A DNA stretch of 64,000 nucleotides from Nocardiopsis gilva YIM 90087 (GCF_002263495.1 NZ_CP022753.1:620001-684000), one strand, 5' to 3'. Shown: positions 46,502 to 55,925, numbered from the stretch's first letter. The notes: generated from the letters alone by a model not told the origin. Made by a program: numbers and translations.

Positions 46502-46626
46502 TTCGTGTCGCCCGGTCTGGCCCGTGATCGAGCGTTCGGTCGGGCGCTGCCCTCCGCGTTCGTCGCTCCGCCGCTCAGACCCGGGGCGATGCGCGTGGCT
46601 CCAGGCCATCTCCTAACCTCGAAGGT

Positions 46627-47487
46627 GTGTTCCGGGTTCTCTTCTCATCGCGCATGCTGGCGTTCCACGCGCTGGTGCTGTTGGTCGTGCCGTCGTTCAT
46701 CTGGCTGGGCTTCTGGCAGCTCGGCCGGTGGGAGGAGAAGCAGGCGGCGGCCAACCTGCAGCAGGCCAACATCGAGTCGGCCCCGGTCCCCGTCGAGAAG
46801 CTGACCGAGGTCGGCACGGACGTCGCCCGTGACGACCGGTGGAAGCCCGTCGAGGCCACCGGCACATACGACGCGGAACACGAGCTCCTGGTGCGCAACC
46901 GCAACGGCTCACGGGGCGTCGGCCTGTACGTCCTCACCCCGCTGGTGACCGATGACGGCCCCGCTCTCCTCGTGAACCGCGGCTGGGTGCCGATGCCGGC
47001 CACGGCCACCGCCCAGCCCGATGTTCCGCCCCCGCCCACGGGGGAGGTCACGGTCACCGGCAGGATCCAGTACAGCGAGACCCCGGAGAACACGGGCATC
47101 CGCGAACGCGGAGGCCTCCCCGAGGGGCAGATCATGATCATCGACGTCGACAAGATCGCCGCCGACCTGCCCTACCCCGTCTACGGCGGCTTCGCCGAAC
47201 TCACTGACCAGGACCCTCCGTCCGACCCGGCCCCGGAACGCGTCGCCGCTCCCGAGACCAACATGGGGATGAATCTGTCCTACGCGGTGCAGTGGTGGGT
47301 CTTCACCGCCGTCGCCATCATCGGCTGGATCTTCCTCATGCGCCGCGAACTCCGCGATGCCCGGACCGCCGAGCAGAATCCGCCGGGTGACGGAGCATCC
47401 GTGAACGCGACCCGTGGATCCGATACGCACGACGATGCGGCCGAACCACCGTCGGACACGCCCGTGCGCACCGAATCCCGGAGTTGA
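46627..47487 (+). CDS. SURF1 family cytochrome c oxidase assembly protein
   Basis: The protein has 286 residues from a GTG start. The first transmembrane helix carries the SURF1 signature F-I-W-L-G-F-W-Q-L-G-R-W. The central extracytoplasmic domain includes L-V-R-N-R, L-L-V-N-R-G-W-V-P and G-R-I-Q-Y-S-E. The second helix near residue 225 has S-Y-A-V-Q-W-W-V-F. SURF1 proteins help insert heme into cytochrome c oxidase. No oxidase genes are adjacent. A -10-like TAACCT lies seven bases before the GTG, so the mRNA may be leaderless. The C-terminal 45 residues are a polar extension. Confidence 0.93.
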   Translation: MFRVLFSSRMLAFHALVLLVVPSFIWLGFWQLGRWEEKQAAANLQQANIESAPVPVEKLTEVGTDVARDDRWKPVEATGTYDAEHELLVRNRNGSRGVGLYVLTPLVTDDGPALLVNRGWVPMPATATAQPDVPPPPTGEVTVTGRIQYSETPENTGIRERGGLPEGQIMIIDVDKIAADLPYPVYGGFAELTDQDPPSDPAPERVAAPETNMGMNLSYAVQWWVFTAVAIIGWIFLMRRELRDARTAEQNPPGDGASVNATRGSDTHDDAAEPPSDTPVRTESRS

Positions 47488-47680
47488 GTACCGGCATTGA
47501 TCCGGCCACCGACGACTGCGGGCCGATCCCCGTACCATTGCGCGCCGGACGCGCCTACTCGAAGCCGTGCCGCGTCCCGCCCCGGAGCGCCTTCGTCAGC
47601 ACCGCGGGTGAACGTCCGAGGATGGACTGTCTGAGGCTAGAACCGTCTGAGGGAATGCTGTCTGAGGGTGAACGCCTGAG

Positions 47681-48286
47681 TCAGTACGGGGACTTGACGA
47701 CGCTGTGGATGCGGGGCGCCCCCACGTCAGGGTTGGCGCAGACGGTGTCCTTGCCCCCGGTCGGGGCGTAGACTCCGCCGCCCGTCTCGTGGAAGCCCAG
47801 GTAAACCTGGATTCCGGCGACCCGGCTCGGCTCGCAGACCTCGGGATCGTAGTTCCCGTGACTGGGCTGGGCCAGGGTCATCAGCGCGACCCCCTCGGGC
47901 TCCAGGACGAAGGGCTCGCGGTTGGGCTCGGTGTACTCGGCCCAGGCGCCGACGCGGTCCCCTTGGTAGTCGTCGATCCAGTGCACGCCGAACCGGTCGT
48001 CCAACAGGCACGGCTCCTGGCGGGGTTTGTTGGCCTCGCCCTCGCCGCCGATTCTGATCATTGCGAACTCGATGTAGACGGTGCCGGCCGCGGCTCCGCG
48101 CGTATTCTCGATGATCTTGAAGTCGTCGGATCTACACCAGCGGATGTCGTCCGATGCGGATCCCGCGTCGGTGGTGGACTGGGCCGCCGCCGGTACGGCG
48201 CCGAGGGCAACAGCGGGTGCGGCGATCGCCGCGGTCAGCGCAGCGCGGATGATCCGTCGTCGGTTGTCGGACGTGTGAACGGTCAT
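47681..48286 (-). CDS. Secreted DUF4232-like protein
   Basis: The protein has 201 residues with a Sec signal peptide (A-A-L-T-A-A-I-A-A-P-A-V-A-L-G-A) cut after A-A-A. The mature part is a beta-sandwich-like domain with two cysteine pairs (W-C-R-S, P-C-L-L, V-C-E-P, V-C-A-N) and the pattern E-P-F-V-L-E-P-E-G-V-A, as in actinobacterial DUF4232 proteins. There is no lipobox, so it is predicted to be released. Function is unknown. It is divergent from the methyltransferase gene. Confidence 0.8.
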   Translation of the reverse strand: MTVHTSDNRRRIIRAALTAAIAAPAVALGAVPAAAQSTTDAGSASDDIRWCRSDDFKIIENTRGAAAGTVYIEFAMIRIGGEGEANKPRQEPCLLDDRFGVHWIDDYQGDRVGAWAEYTEPNREPFVLEPEGVALMTLAQPSHGNYDPEVCEPSRVAGIQVYLGFHETGGGVYAPTGGKDTVCANPDVGAPRIHSVVKSPY

Positions 48287-48460
48287 GGTGTGCCTCCGTG
48301 GTGGGGACGTGTGCCTCGTAGGACGGGGTGATGGCAGGAGGGGTTCACCCTCCGACGGCGCGCGGATTGGCCTGAACTGGACATCAGCGCAGGTAAACCC
48401 GGTTGGGCGGCAGTGGAATGGCGATCAACGGCACGCCTCGTCGGCTGCGAGGATGTGGGT

Positions 48461-49315
48461 ATGACCGATGACCCGAACACAGCTAGCCCGCCCCCGTCCG
48501 CGACCGTCCGGGTGGCGCGGCGGGCGGCGGATGCCGACGAGAGTGCTCGGGCCAGCCGCACCTGGTGGGAGGACGCGGCCGACGCGTACCAGGCCGAGCA
48601 CGGGGGATTCCTCGGCGACGACGCGTTCGTGTGGGGGCCGGAGGGCCTTGACGAGGCGCGGGCCCGGCTGCTCGGGAAACCGGAGGAGCTGCGCGGAGCC
48701 CGCGTCCTCGAAGTCGGGTGCGGGGCCGGGCAATGCGCCCGGTGGCTACGGAGCCAGGGTGTGGGCGAGGTCGTCGGGATCGATGTGTCGTACCGCCAGC
48801 TGCAGCACGCGCGGCGGATCGACGAGCAGATCGGGGCGGCGGTGACCGTGGCGCAGGCCGACGCCCAGCGCCTCCCGTTCGCCGACGGCTCCTTCGACGT
48901 GGTCTGCTCCGCCTACGGCGGGTTCCCGTTCGTCCCTGACGCCGCGGCCGCGCTGGCCGAGAGCGCGCGGGTGCTGCGCCCGGGCGGCCGACTGGCGTTC
49001 TCGGTGAGCCACCCGATCCGGTGGTGCTTCCCCGACGACCCCACCGAGGCCGGGCTGGTCGCCTGCGACTCCTACTTCGATCGGCGCGCCTACGTCGAAG
49101 AGGACGACGCGGGCCGTGCCATCTACGTCGAGCACCACCACACCCTCGGCGACTGGGTGCGCTCCATCGCCACCGCCGGACTTTACCTGCGCGACCTCGT
49201 CGAACCCGAGTGGCCCGAGGACAACGAGCAGACGTGGGGTGGCTGGAGCCCGCTGCGCGGCCGCATCATCCCCGGCACCGCCATCTTCGTCGCCGAGAAA
49301 CCGCCGGTGCCGTAG
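48461..49315 (+). CDS. Class I SAM-dependent methyltransferase
   Basis: The protein has 284 residues from the ATG at 48461; earlier in-frame codons are not family-like. Motif I is V-L-E-V-G-C-G-A-G-Q-C-A and the second acidic residue is in V-G-I-D-V-S-Y. The late motif is L-R-P-G-G-R-L-A-F-S-V-S-H-P-I-R-W, with the S-H-P-I-R-W typical of an actinobacterial family often annotated as methyltransferase type 11. An N-terminal W-W-E-D-A-A-D-A-Y helix precedes it. The substrate is unknown. Confidence 0.88.
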   Translation: MTDDPNTASPPPSATVRVARRAADADESARASRTWWEDAADAYQAEHGGFLGDDAFVWGPEGLDEARARLLGKPEELRGARVLEVGCGAGQCARWLRSQGVGEVVGIDVSYRQLQHARRIDEQIGAAVTVAQADAQRLPFADGSFDVVCSAYGGFPFVPDAAAALAESARVLRPGGRLAFSVSHPIRWCFPDDPTEAGLVACDSYFDRRAYVEEDDAGRAIYVEHHHTLGDWVRSIATAGLYLRDLVEPEWPEDNEQTWGGWSPLRGRIIPGTAIFVAEKPPVP

Positions 49316-49363
49316 GCGGATCCGCGGGGAGCCGTGCGGGAGGTGGCGCGGGGCCGGACGGGA

Positions 49364-50767
49364 TCAGAAGTTGATCATGTGTCCGGCCAGGCCGTGGACC
49401 GCCTCCTTCACCGCCTCGCTGAGCGACGGGTGGGCGTGGATGTTGCGGGAGACCTCGTGGACGGTGAGGTCCCACTGCTGGGCCAGTGTCAGTTCGGGGA
49501 GCAGCTCGGTGACCTCGGGGCCGATCATGTGGGCGCCGATGATCTCCCCGTACTTGCCGTCCGAGAGGAGCTTGACGAAGCCGCGCGAGTCGCCGAGCCC
49601 GTGCGCCTTGCCGTTGGCCGTGAACGGGAACTTCGCGACCTGCACGTCGAACCCGGCCTCCCGTGCCTCGGCCTCCGTGTAGCCGAAGGAGGCGATCTGC
49701 GGCTGGCAGTAGGTGGCGCGCGGGATCATCCGGTAGTCGATCTCCATCGTCTCGGCGTCGGCGATGGTCTCGACCGCCACGATGCCCATGGCCTCGGCGG
49801 TGTGGGCGAGCATCAGCTTGGCCGTGACGTCACCGATGGCGTAGATGTGCGGCACGCTGGTCCGCCCCCGGGAGTCGATGTCGATGGCACCCCGCTCGGT
49901 GACCTTCACCCCGGTCTTCTCCAGCCCGTAGCCCTCGACGTTCGGCGCGAAGCCGATGGCTTGGAGGAGCTTGTCGGCCTCCAGCGTGCGGCGGCTCCCG
50001 TCGGCCGCCGTGACCTCGGCGCGGACCTTCTCGCCGGTGTCCTCGACGGACTCCACCCGGGTGGAGGTCATGACCTCCACACCGAGGCGCTTGTACTGCC
50101 GGGCCAGCTCGGCGGAGACGTCGGCGTCCTCGGTCGGCGCCATCCGGTCGAGGAACTCGACCATGGTCACCTCGACGCCGTAGTTGCGCAGCACGTAGGC
50201 GAACTCGATCCCGACCGCCCCGGCCCCCGCGACGATGGCGCTCTCCGGAAGCTCCTCGGTGAGAATCTGCTCCTCGAAGGTGACCACCCGCTCGGACAGG
50301 GATGTGCCGGGAAGCAGCTTGGCAGAGGCCCCGGTGGCGATGACGGCGTGGTCGAAGGTGAGGGTGGCCGTCTCGCCGCTCTCCGAGCTCACGCTAAGGG
50401 TGTGGTCGCTGGTGAACGTCCCCCGCCCGGTGAACTCGGTGATGGCGTTCTTCTTCATCAGGTAGTGAACGCCCTTGACCCGGCCGTCGGCCACTTTTCT
50501 GCTGCGCTGATAGGCCTTGGCGTAGTCGAAGCGCACACTGCCCTCGACCTCGATCCCGAACGTCGCGGCCTCGTTGGTGAACAAGTGGGCGAGCTCGGCG
50601 TTGCGCAGCAGCGCCTTGGACGGGATACAGCCCACGTTGAGGCAGACGCCGCCCCAGTACTTCTCCTCGACGACCGCGACTTGCATGCCCAACTGCGACG
50701 CCCGGATCGCGGCCACGTAGCCGCCGGGGCCCGCGCCCAGAACAACCAGGTCGAAGTGCTGTCCCAT
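49364..50767 (-). CDS. lpdA: Dihydrolipoyl dehydrogenase
   Basis: This FAD flavoprotein reoxidises the lipoyl arm of 2-oxoacid dehydrogenase complexes using NAD+. It has 467 residues. The FAD fingerprint is G-A-G-P-G-G-Y and the redox-active disulfide is Cys42-Cys47 ([11 protein letters not shown]). The NAD-binding fingerprint is G-A-G-A-V-G-I-E and the second FAD motif is Y-A-I-G-D-V. The C-terminal active-site base is in [15 protein letters not shown] lies eight bases before the ATG. The complex subunits are not encoded nearby, as is common for lpd in actinobacteria. Confidence 0.96.
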   Translation of the reverse strand: MGQHFDLVVLGAGPGGYVAAIRASQLGMQVAVVEEKYWGGVCLNVGCIPSKALLRNAELAHLFTNEAATFGIEVEGSVRFDYAKAYQRSRKVADGRVKGVHYLMKKNAITEFTGRGTFTSDHTLSVSSESGETATLTFDHAVIATGASAKLLPGTSLSERVVTFEEQILTEELPESAIVAGAGAVGIEFAYVLRNYGVEVTMVEFLDRMAPTEDADVSAELARQYKRLGVEVMTSTRVESVEDTGEKVRAEVTAADGSRRTLEADKLLQAIGFAPNVEGYGLEKTGVKVTERGAIDIDSRGRTSVPHIYAIGDVTAKLMLAHTAEAMGIVAVETIADAETMEIDYRMIPRATYCQPQIASFGYTEAEAREAGFDVQVAKFPFTANGKAHGLGDSRGFVKLLSDGKYGEIIGAHMIGPEVTELLPELTLAQQWDLTVHEVSRNIHAHPSLSEAVKEAVHGLAGHMINF

Positions 50768-51013
50768 CAGGGGACCTCCTTGGATGCGACTGTGTCGGTG
50801 GATTTCCTCGTCGGTACGGATGTTCGCTGTGGGCGGGAGGGGCCGGATCTGCTCACGACGGTAACGCGGGGGAGACGACAGGACCGTCTACGACCCGTCC
50901 TTCGGCGGGTTTTCCCAGGGGCAGCTTTCCCAGGGGCGGGCGTCCCGCGGCGGACCTTCCTGGGGCACGTCGTCGAGGGGGTCGATCAGCGCGTCGACCA
51001 GCGCGCGGACGCT

Positions 51014-51370
51014 TCACGCCGCGCGCTCCGCTCGCGCCCGCTCCAGCTCTTCGGGTAGTGCGGCCAGGATGGACGGAATCAAGCCGGGGAAGCGTGCTTC
51101 CAGGTCGTCATAGCGCAGTCGGACCCACCTCTTGCGGCCGTCGAGCCGGGTCGAGGTCACGCCCGCTTCACGGAGCAGCCGGAAGTGGTGTGACAGCGTC
51201 GACTTGTGCACGGCCACGCTCCACTCCTCCACCGCGCAGCGGCGCTCGGAGTCGAGCTCGTGGTCCTCGGACAGGCAGGCGAGGAGCCGGAGGCGCACCG
51301 GGTCGGCGAGGACGTTCAGGACGGTGGAGAGCCTGAGCTCACTCCGGGCCGGTTGGGGCAGCAGGGACAT
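51014..51370 (-). CDS. ArsR-type winged-helix regulator
   Basis: The protein has 118 residues from the ATG at 51370, with GGAGGGGG upstream; a TTG 14 codons earlier lies inside the probable operator and is rejected. It carries the ArsR/HTH_5 pattern L-N-V-L-A-D-P-V-R-L-R-L-L-A-C-L and the recognition helix K-S-T-L-S-H-H-F-R-L-L-R-E-A-G-V, then the wing R-K-R-W-V-R-L-R. Two cysteines exist (A-C-L and R-R-C-A), but no clear metal site, so the signal is unknown. The palindrome at 51397-51414 suggests autoregulation. The gene is divergent from the OmpA-like lipoprotein gene. Confidence 0.88.
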   Translation of the reverse strand: MSLLPQPARSELRLSTVLNVLADPVRLRLLACLSEDHELDSERRCAVEEWSVAVHKSTLSHHFRLLREAGVTSTRLDGRKRWVRLRYDDLEARFPGLIPSILAALPEELERARAERAA

Positions 51371-51396
51371 GGGCGCGGCACCCCCTCCAGGTAACT

Positions 51397-51414
51397 GTTT
51401 GACAGGCTTCAAAC
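51397..51414. promoter_or_regulatory. Candidate ArsR operator
   Basis: GTTTGA-N6-TCAAAC is a perfect 6-base inverted repeat located 27 bases upstream of the arsR start. A related half-site, TTTGATGTCAA, lies about 25 bases further upstream. Confidence 0.55.
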
Positions 51415-51645
51415 GATGATGCGACTTGTTCTGTTTGATGTCAATCCAACAATGGCGAGCGCGGGAACGGCCCCGCCCATCACCCGATCCGGGGCTTGTG
51501 TGAACACCGCGGATGAGCGTGACCGCCCACGGACCCTGATCCCGGCCCGGCGAGGTGCGGAAACCGGGACTCTTTCGCGAATCTGGGCGGATGTGCCGGA
51601 GGATGGCCCCGGTACACCTCCCTCAGAGATCGGAGTTCCCCTCAT

Positions 51646-53250
51646 ATGGCGCGGACATTTCATAGGCGGCGGACACTGCGGGCCGTCGCGCTGCTGGCCG
51701 CGGGCAGCGTTCTGCTCGGCGGGTGCAGCATCACCGGCGACGTCTCCTCGTGGTTCGGTGACGGCTCCGGGCCGCCGAAGGTCGAGGAGGACTTCCCCTA
51801 CACCAAGGAAGGGCGGATATTCCAGGACACGGGCCAGGACGCGCGGATGCGCTTCTCGATCAACGGTCTGGAGCGCACGCCCGACTACACGGTCATGTAC
51901 TACGACGTGGAGTACATCGACGACATCCGGGGCGGCAACCGCAACCTCGCCATGCCCGACACCCTCGTCGACCCGATCACCGGGCGGGTGTACCGCGAGT
52001 ACCTGGATGAGGAGGGCCTGAAGTACGGATCGGTCAGCCCCGGCCCCAAGGGGCTGTATCCCGTGTTCGACGGGGTCGCCAATGAGTACCGGCGCTACTT
52101 CCCGCCCATCCCCGAGGAGGTCAAGCAGGTGACCTTTGTCGGCAGCGGCCTGGGGGCGATGACCGGGATCCCGATCCAGGACGTGGACAAGGAGCGGCCC
52201 GACCCGGAGGACCCCAACGGCAAGGACCACCTCACCCCCTCCGACCCCCCGCCCGCCGGAGAGAACCTCACGTTCGAGAACCGGAGGCCGGACGACGACG
52301 CCGTCGCCGACCAGGGCGCGGTGGAGAGCTTTGTCGACTCCGAGATCGCTTCGACCACGCGCGATGGCGACAAGGAGACCATCGCGCTCCACTCCGACGT
52401 CATGTTCGATTTCGACAAGTCGGACCTCACCGACGAGGCCGAGGAGGTCGTGCGCCAGGCTGCCGCCTCGCTGGCCAACAACGTCGACCCCGACGACCGC
52501 GAGATCACCGTCATCGGGCACACCGACGGCATCGGCACCCACGACTACAACGACAAGCTCTCCCTGCGGCGCGCCGAAAACGTGCGCAAGCTGCTGCGGG
52601 AGGAGATCGGCAGCGGATACACCTACAAGGTGGAGGGGCACGGCAAGCGGGAGCCGATCGCGCGCGAAGGCGGCCCCGACGACGAGCAGGCGCGGGCCCG
52701 CAACCGCCGGGTGGAGTTCTCCTACAAGGTCGACCGGTCCACGGATCCCGTGGAGGACGAGGCCGATGACGACGGCCTGGGCGTCGCGGAGCGCAGTGTC
52801 GGCTGGCCCGCGCCGTTCACCGACGACAACGGCGCGGTCGCCGCGACCGCGGAGAAGGACGGCGTGCAGCTGGACGTCTACCCGCTGCGCCGTGACGGCG
52901 CCTATGTCATCGGGACGGTGGAGCTGACCAACACGACCCGTGAGCCGGTCTCGCCGGATATGGGTGGAGCGGACGCGGTGCAGGCCGGCGGCCCGGAGAA
53001 GTTCAGCAAGGGGACCCTGGGCGGGTTCCAGCTGGTGGATCCCGAGACCAAGCTGGTGCGCTACGTCGCGCAGATGAACTTCGGCGACGACAAGTACAGC
53101 GGGTTCGCCGAAGACGTGCATGAGCTCCAGCCGGGCAAGCCCTACGAGCTCGTCGCGGTGTTCCCCGCTCCGCCGGAGAGCGTCGAGGAGCTGACCCTGC
53201 GGGCCGGACCCTTCGGCGAACTTCCGGAGATCCCGATCGAGCAGCGGTAG
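51646..53250 (+). CDS. OmpA-domain lipoprotein
   Basis: The 534-residue protein has a lipoprotein signal peptide with lipobox L-L-G-G-C. A roughly 200-residue N-terminal region of unknown fold is followed by a peptidoglycan-binding OmpA domain (about 235-350) with F-D-F-D-K-S-D-L, G-H-T-D-G-I-G, L-S-L-R-R-A-E-N-V-R and A-R-N-R-R-V-E-F. A C-terminal beta-rich domain of about 170 residues completes it. In a Gram-positive cell the OmpA module would tie the lipid-anchored protein to the wall. CTCCCTCAGAG lies upstream but no clear ribosome binding site is visible. Confidence 0.9.
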   Translation: MARTFHRRRTLRAVALLAAGSVLLGGCSITGDVSSWFGDGSGPPKVEEDFPYTKEGRIFQDTGQDARMRFSINGLERTPDYTVMYYDVEYIDDIRGGNRNLAMPDTLVDPITGRVYREYLDEEGLKYGSVSPGPKGLYPVFDGVANEYRRYFPPIPEEVKQVTFVGSGLGAMTGIPIQDVDKERPDPEDPNGKDHLTPSDPPPAGENLTFENRRPDDDAVADQGAVESFVDSEIASTTRDGDKETIALHSDVMFDFDKSDLTDEAEEVVRQAAASLANNVDPDDREITVIGHTDGIGTHDYNDKLSLRRAENVRKLLREEIGSGYTYKVEGHGKREPIAREGGPDDEQARARNRRVEFSYKVDRSTDPVEDEADDDGLGVAERSVGWPAPFTDDNGAVAATAEKDGVQLDVYPLRRDGAYVIGTVELTNTTREPVSPDMGGADAVQAGGPEKFSKGTLGGFQLVDPETKLVRYVAQMNFGDDKYSGFAEDVHELQPGKPYELVAVFPAPPESVEELTLRAGPFGELPEIPIEQR

Positions 53251-53403
53251 CCCGGAGGCGCGGCCCCGTTGACCCCTGGGGGTCCCGTCGCGCCGGGAGG
53301 TCACACGGAACGGGTTCTCCGCTCGGGACATCGCGTCGCGGCGGGGGACCCGTCGTCGTTCGACGGCCGGAGGCCGTCGCTGACCTCGGCTATCCCCTCT
53401 CTC

Positions 53404-54114
53404 TTACCGCTCGGCCTTCTCAGCGGCCGCGAGGACGAGCTTTTCCAGGTCCTCCTTGGTGGCGTCGGAGAACATGGCGCTGGCCGACACGTGGAAGTCG
53501 CCGGGCAGGGAGAGATAGAGGTGCTTGGCGGAGCCTTCGACGGTGGAGATGTACTTCAGTTCGCCGCCCAGCTCGACGGTCTTGTCGGTCCGGTAGGTCT
53601 CGGTGTCCACGGGCACGTCGACCTCCCAGTTCATCTCCTCCTGGCCGCCGGGCACCTGGATGATCTGGGCCCGGTTGCTCGGGTCGGTATTCACCGTGAA
53701 GGTGAGGATGATCGACGGGGCGCCCGCCGCGTCCGCCCCGTCCTCGGCAGCGCCGGAGTCACCGCTCGGGTCACTGGCCGCGCCCCCGGACCAGGAGCAC
53801 GCCACCTCCTCGGCGTCGGACGCGCCCTCGACCTCCCCAGCGGTCTCGTCGGCGGTGCTGCCCCGCGGCGCCAGGTCGCCGACGAGCTCTGCGGCGCCGA
53901 TGTCCTCGCAGGAGCCGGGCAGGGCGAACGCGGGCCCGGCCTGCTGTGCCGAGGCGCTGGGGGACGGCGACGGCGAGGCTTCTGCGCCTAGCCCCTCCCA
54001 CAGCTCGCCGTCGGTGGGGATGACGTCGCAGCCGACGAGGACGGCGCCGCCCACGACGACCGCGCCGAGGGCCACGACGGAGCAGGAGAGGGGGGAGGAG
54101 GGGACGAGTCGCAT
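53404..54114 (-). CDS. DUF3558-like lipoprotein
   Basis: The protein has 236 residues from the ATG at 54114, the start that gives a proper signal peptide with lipobox V-L-V-G-C. The mature part begins with a Ser/Pro-rich linker, then a domain with S-C-E-D-I and V-A-C-S-W cysteines, as in actinobacterial DUF3558 proteins. A long acidic insert sits in the middle. The C-terminus is S-D-A-T-K-E-D-L-E-K-L. It is predicted to be a surface lipoprotein of unknown function, convergent with the OmpA-like gene. Confidence 0.8.
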   Translation of the reverse strand: MRLVPSSPLSCSVVALGAVVVGGAVLVGCDVIPTDGELWEGLGAEASPSPSPSASAQQAGPAFALPGSCEDIGAAELVGDLAPRGSTADETAGEVEGASDAEEVACSWSGGAASDPSGDSGAAEDGADAAGAPSIILTFTVNTDPSNRAQIIQVPGGQEEMNWEVDVPVDTETYRTDKTVELGGELKYISTVEGSAKHLYLSLPGDFHVSASAMFSDATKEDLEKLVLAAAEKAER

Positions 54115-54308
54115 GGAAGGCCTTCGGGGTCGGGGACTCAGGGGCGGAGACACGGACATGCGCCACGGGGGAGCGGCACCGGCGCGGACGACACACGGAA
54201 CCGTAGCAAGAAGGGGGATTCCGGCGGCGCGTATCGGTTCCGCACCGGTGCACCTGTTGCTGGCCATCCCCGGGGCTGGCCGTGGATCAGCCGCGGATCA
54301 CCGGTGGC

Positions 54309-54767
54309 TCACCCGTTCGCCTCCTTGGTGAGCCGCTCGGTCGTCGCGCGCAGGGCGCCGAGATCCACCCCGGCGTCGGTGAGGACGCGCACGGCGGCTC
54401 CTTCCTCGACACGCAGCGTCCCCAGCAGTAGGTGTCCCGCGGTGATGGTCTGGTGCCCGAAGTGGATCGCGTAGCGCAGCGACAGCTCCAGGGCCTTCTT
54501 CGCGTCCTTGGAGAAGGGGATGTGCGCGATCGGCAGGATGCCGCGACGCCGCGGCGCGGCGTCGGAGGCGGTTCGCCGCACGCCTTCGCGCAGCTCGTCG
54601 AGGTCCCCGCTGTGATCGCGCAGCGCACGCGTCCCGGTCCCGGCGTCCTCGGCCATGAGCGCCAGCAGCAGATGCCCGGTGCCGATGCTGCGGTGTCCCA
54701 GCTCGCGTGCCTCCGCCTGGGCGCCGACGGTGACCCGGCGGGCTTCGTCGGTGAATCGCTCGAACAT
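54309..54767 (-). CDS. Clp N-terminal domain protein (ClpC-N-like, no ATPase)
   Basis: The 152-residue protein starts at the ATG at 54767 (M-F-E-R-F-T-D-E-A-R-R), the canonical beginning of ClpC-type N-domains. It holds two Clp-N repeats, around residues 5-60 and 80-145 (G-T-G-H-L-L-L-A-L and T-A-G-H-L-L-L-G-T-L), and no ATPase domain follows. Such stand-alone N-domains are common in actinobacteria and may act as adaptors or stress sensors for Clp proteases. Two palindromes lie just upstream. Confidence 0.92.
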   Translation of the reverse strand: MFERFTDEARRVTVGAQAEARELGHRSIGTGHLLLALMAEDAGTGTRALRDHSGDLDELREGVRRTASDAAPRRRGILPIAHIPFSKDAKKALELSLRYAIHFGHQTITAGHLLLGTLRVEEGAAVRVLTDAGVDLGALRATTERLTKEANG

Positions 54768-54826
54768 GGTGAAGCACCCCATTTCGCGTCGTCAGAGCAG
54801 CGGCGGATGGGTTCTCCGCCACCGTG

Positions 54827-54872
54827 TTGTCAATCTATGTTGACGACATTCGGCGTGTCAACTTTTGTTGAC
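54827..54872. promoter_or_regulatory. Twin palindromic operators upstream of the Clp-N gene
   Basis: Palindrome 1 (54827-54846) is TTGTCAA-N6-TTGACGA and palindrome 2 (54857-54872) is GTCAAC-TTTT-GTTGAC. Their centres are 28 bases apart and both carry the same GTCAA/TTGAC half-site. This points to one dimeric repressor binding twice. Confidence 0.65.
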
Positions 54873-55017
54873 GGAACTGGGGTCTCCGGGGTGTGCGACG
54901 GGGTGCGACCGCCCCTGAACGACGAAACCCCTGCTGCGCGGCTGAGGCGCGACAGGGGTGTGTGGAACAGGGACAGAGAGGAGAGGCGGAGGAGGCCGGG
55001 GAAGAAAGGCGGGCGCG

Positions 55018-55713
55018 CTAGTCTTTCGCGGGTTTGCGCAGGTGGTGGATCCACGCCGGGGGGATGTTGGGTAGGACCCGCTTGGACTCGATGCCGTAGC
55101 GGTTCACCCACTCCTCCACCACCCAGCTGGACTGGGCCTGGCGCAGGTAGTCATGGCGCGACGCGACGATGGCCTTGATCTCCTTCGTGTAGAGGTAGCC
55201 GAAGAAGGAGAGGTGGCCGCCGGGGCGCAGCACGGTGAAGTAGTAGTCGAAGATCTCCCGCACCTCCTCCGCCGTGAAGTTGGCGAAGGGGAGGCCGGAG
55301 ACGATCACGTCGTACTCCCGGTCGGTTCCCAGGTCGGTGACCGGCGCCTGGTGGACCGTCGACTGCTCGGCGACCCGGGACAGGGCCGGGTCGGTCTCCA
55401 GCAGGCCCCGGAGGTAGGTGGCGAACTCCGGGTTGGTCTCCACGAGATCGAGGGCGTCGCCGGGCTGCATGGCGGCGGCGATGGCGCGGGACACAGGGCC
55501 GGTCCCCGAGCCCGCCTCCATGATGCGCAGCGGAGCGGTCGGGTCCTCGCGCTCGGCAACGAATCTCGCCAGATGGTTCGCGAGCACCGGCCCGCTGGGG
55601 AGAACCGCTCCGGTCGCCCGGAAGGTACGGAATGCCTCTCGGAAAAACAGACCGGTGTCGCGCAGGCGGGTATCAAGGCTGAACGGATCGGAGAAGCTCT
55701 GGGTCGGTGCCAT
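55018..55713 (-). CDS. PmtA-like (phospholipid N-methyltransferase family) SAM methyltransferase
   Basis: The protein has 231 residues from the ATG at 55713; a GTG nine bases earlier overlaps the -10 hexamer. The SAM-binding motif is I-M-E-A-G-S-G-T-G-P-V-S and the following acidic residue lies in D-L-V-E-T-N-P-E-F. The S-G-L-P-F-A-N-F motif and F-Y/F-G-Y-L-Y-T segment match the COG3963 family, which includes bacterial phosphatidylethanolamine N-methyltransferases. Actual lipid substrate is inference. The TAGCGT hexamer seven bases upstream indicates a leaderless mRNA. Confidence 0.82.
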   Translation of the reverse strand: MAPTQSFSDPFSLDTRLRDTGLFFREAFRTFRATGAVLPSGPVLANHLARFVAEREDPTAPLRIMEAGSGTGPVSRAIAAAMQPGDALDLVETNPEFATYLRGLLETDPALSRVAEQSTVHQAPVTDLGTDREYDVIVSGLPFANFTAEEVREIFDYYFTVLRPGGHLSFFGYLYTKEIKAIVASRHDYLRQAQSSWVVEEWVNRYGIESKRVLPNIPPAWIHHLRKPAKD

Positions 55714-55720
55714 ATCGTCC

Positions 55721-55726
55721 ACGCTA
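55721..55726 (-). promoter_or_regulatory. -10 element of the PmtA-like gene (leaderless)
   Basis: TAGCGT on the minus strand is followed by seven bases and the ATG at 55713. The -35 region is weak. Confidence 0.5.
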
Positions 55727-55925
55727 GCGTCCCTTAGCTAAGCTCCCTGTTAATCGCGGGGTTGTCGAGGTTCGGACCCACCATGAAGCGCCTTGATCAT
55801 GTCCGTTTGTCCGTTTTGTTGGATGGGTCTTGTGCTTTTCCACAGCGGTCCGCAACGCGTTGATCAACGCGAAATGGAGTGGCGCACTTACCCGTTGTCC
55901 CCTGTCCAATAATGCGACCGGCCGG

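Noticed and set aside
51409-53331. A 640-codon minus-strand frame opposite the OmpA-like lipoprotein gene
   Set aside because: The plus-strand frame has a signal peptide and OmpA motifs; the antisense product is low-complexity Val/Arg/Gly sequence.
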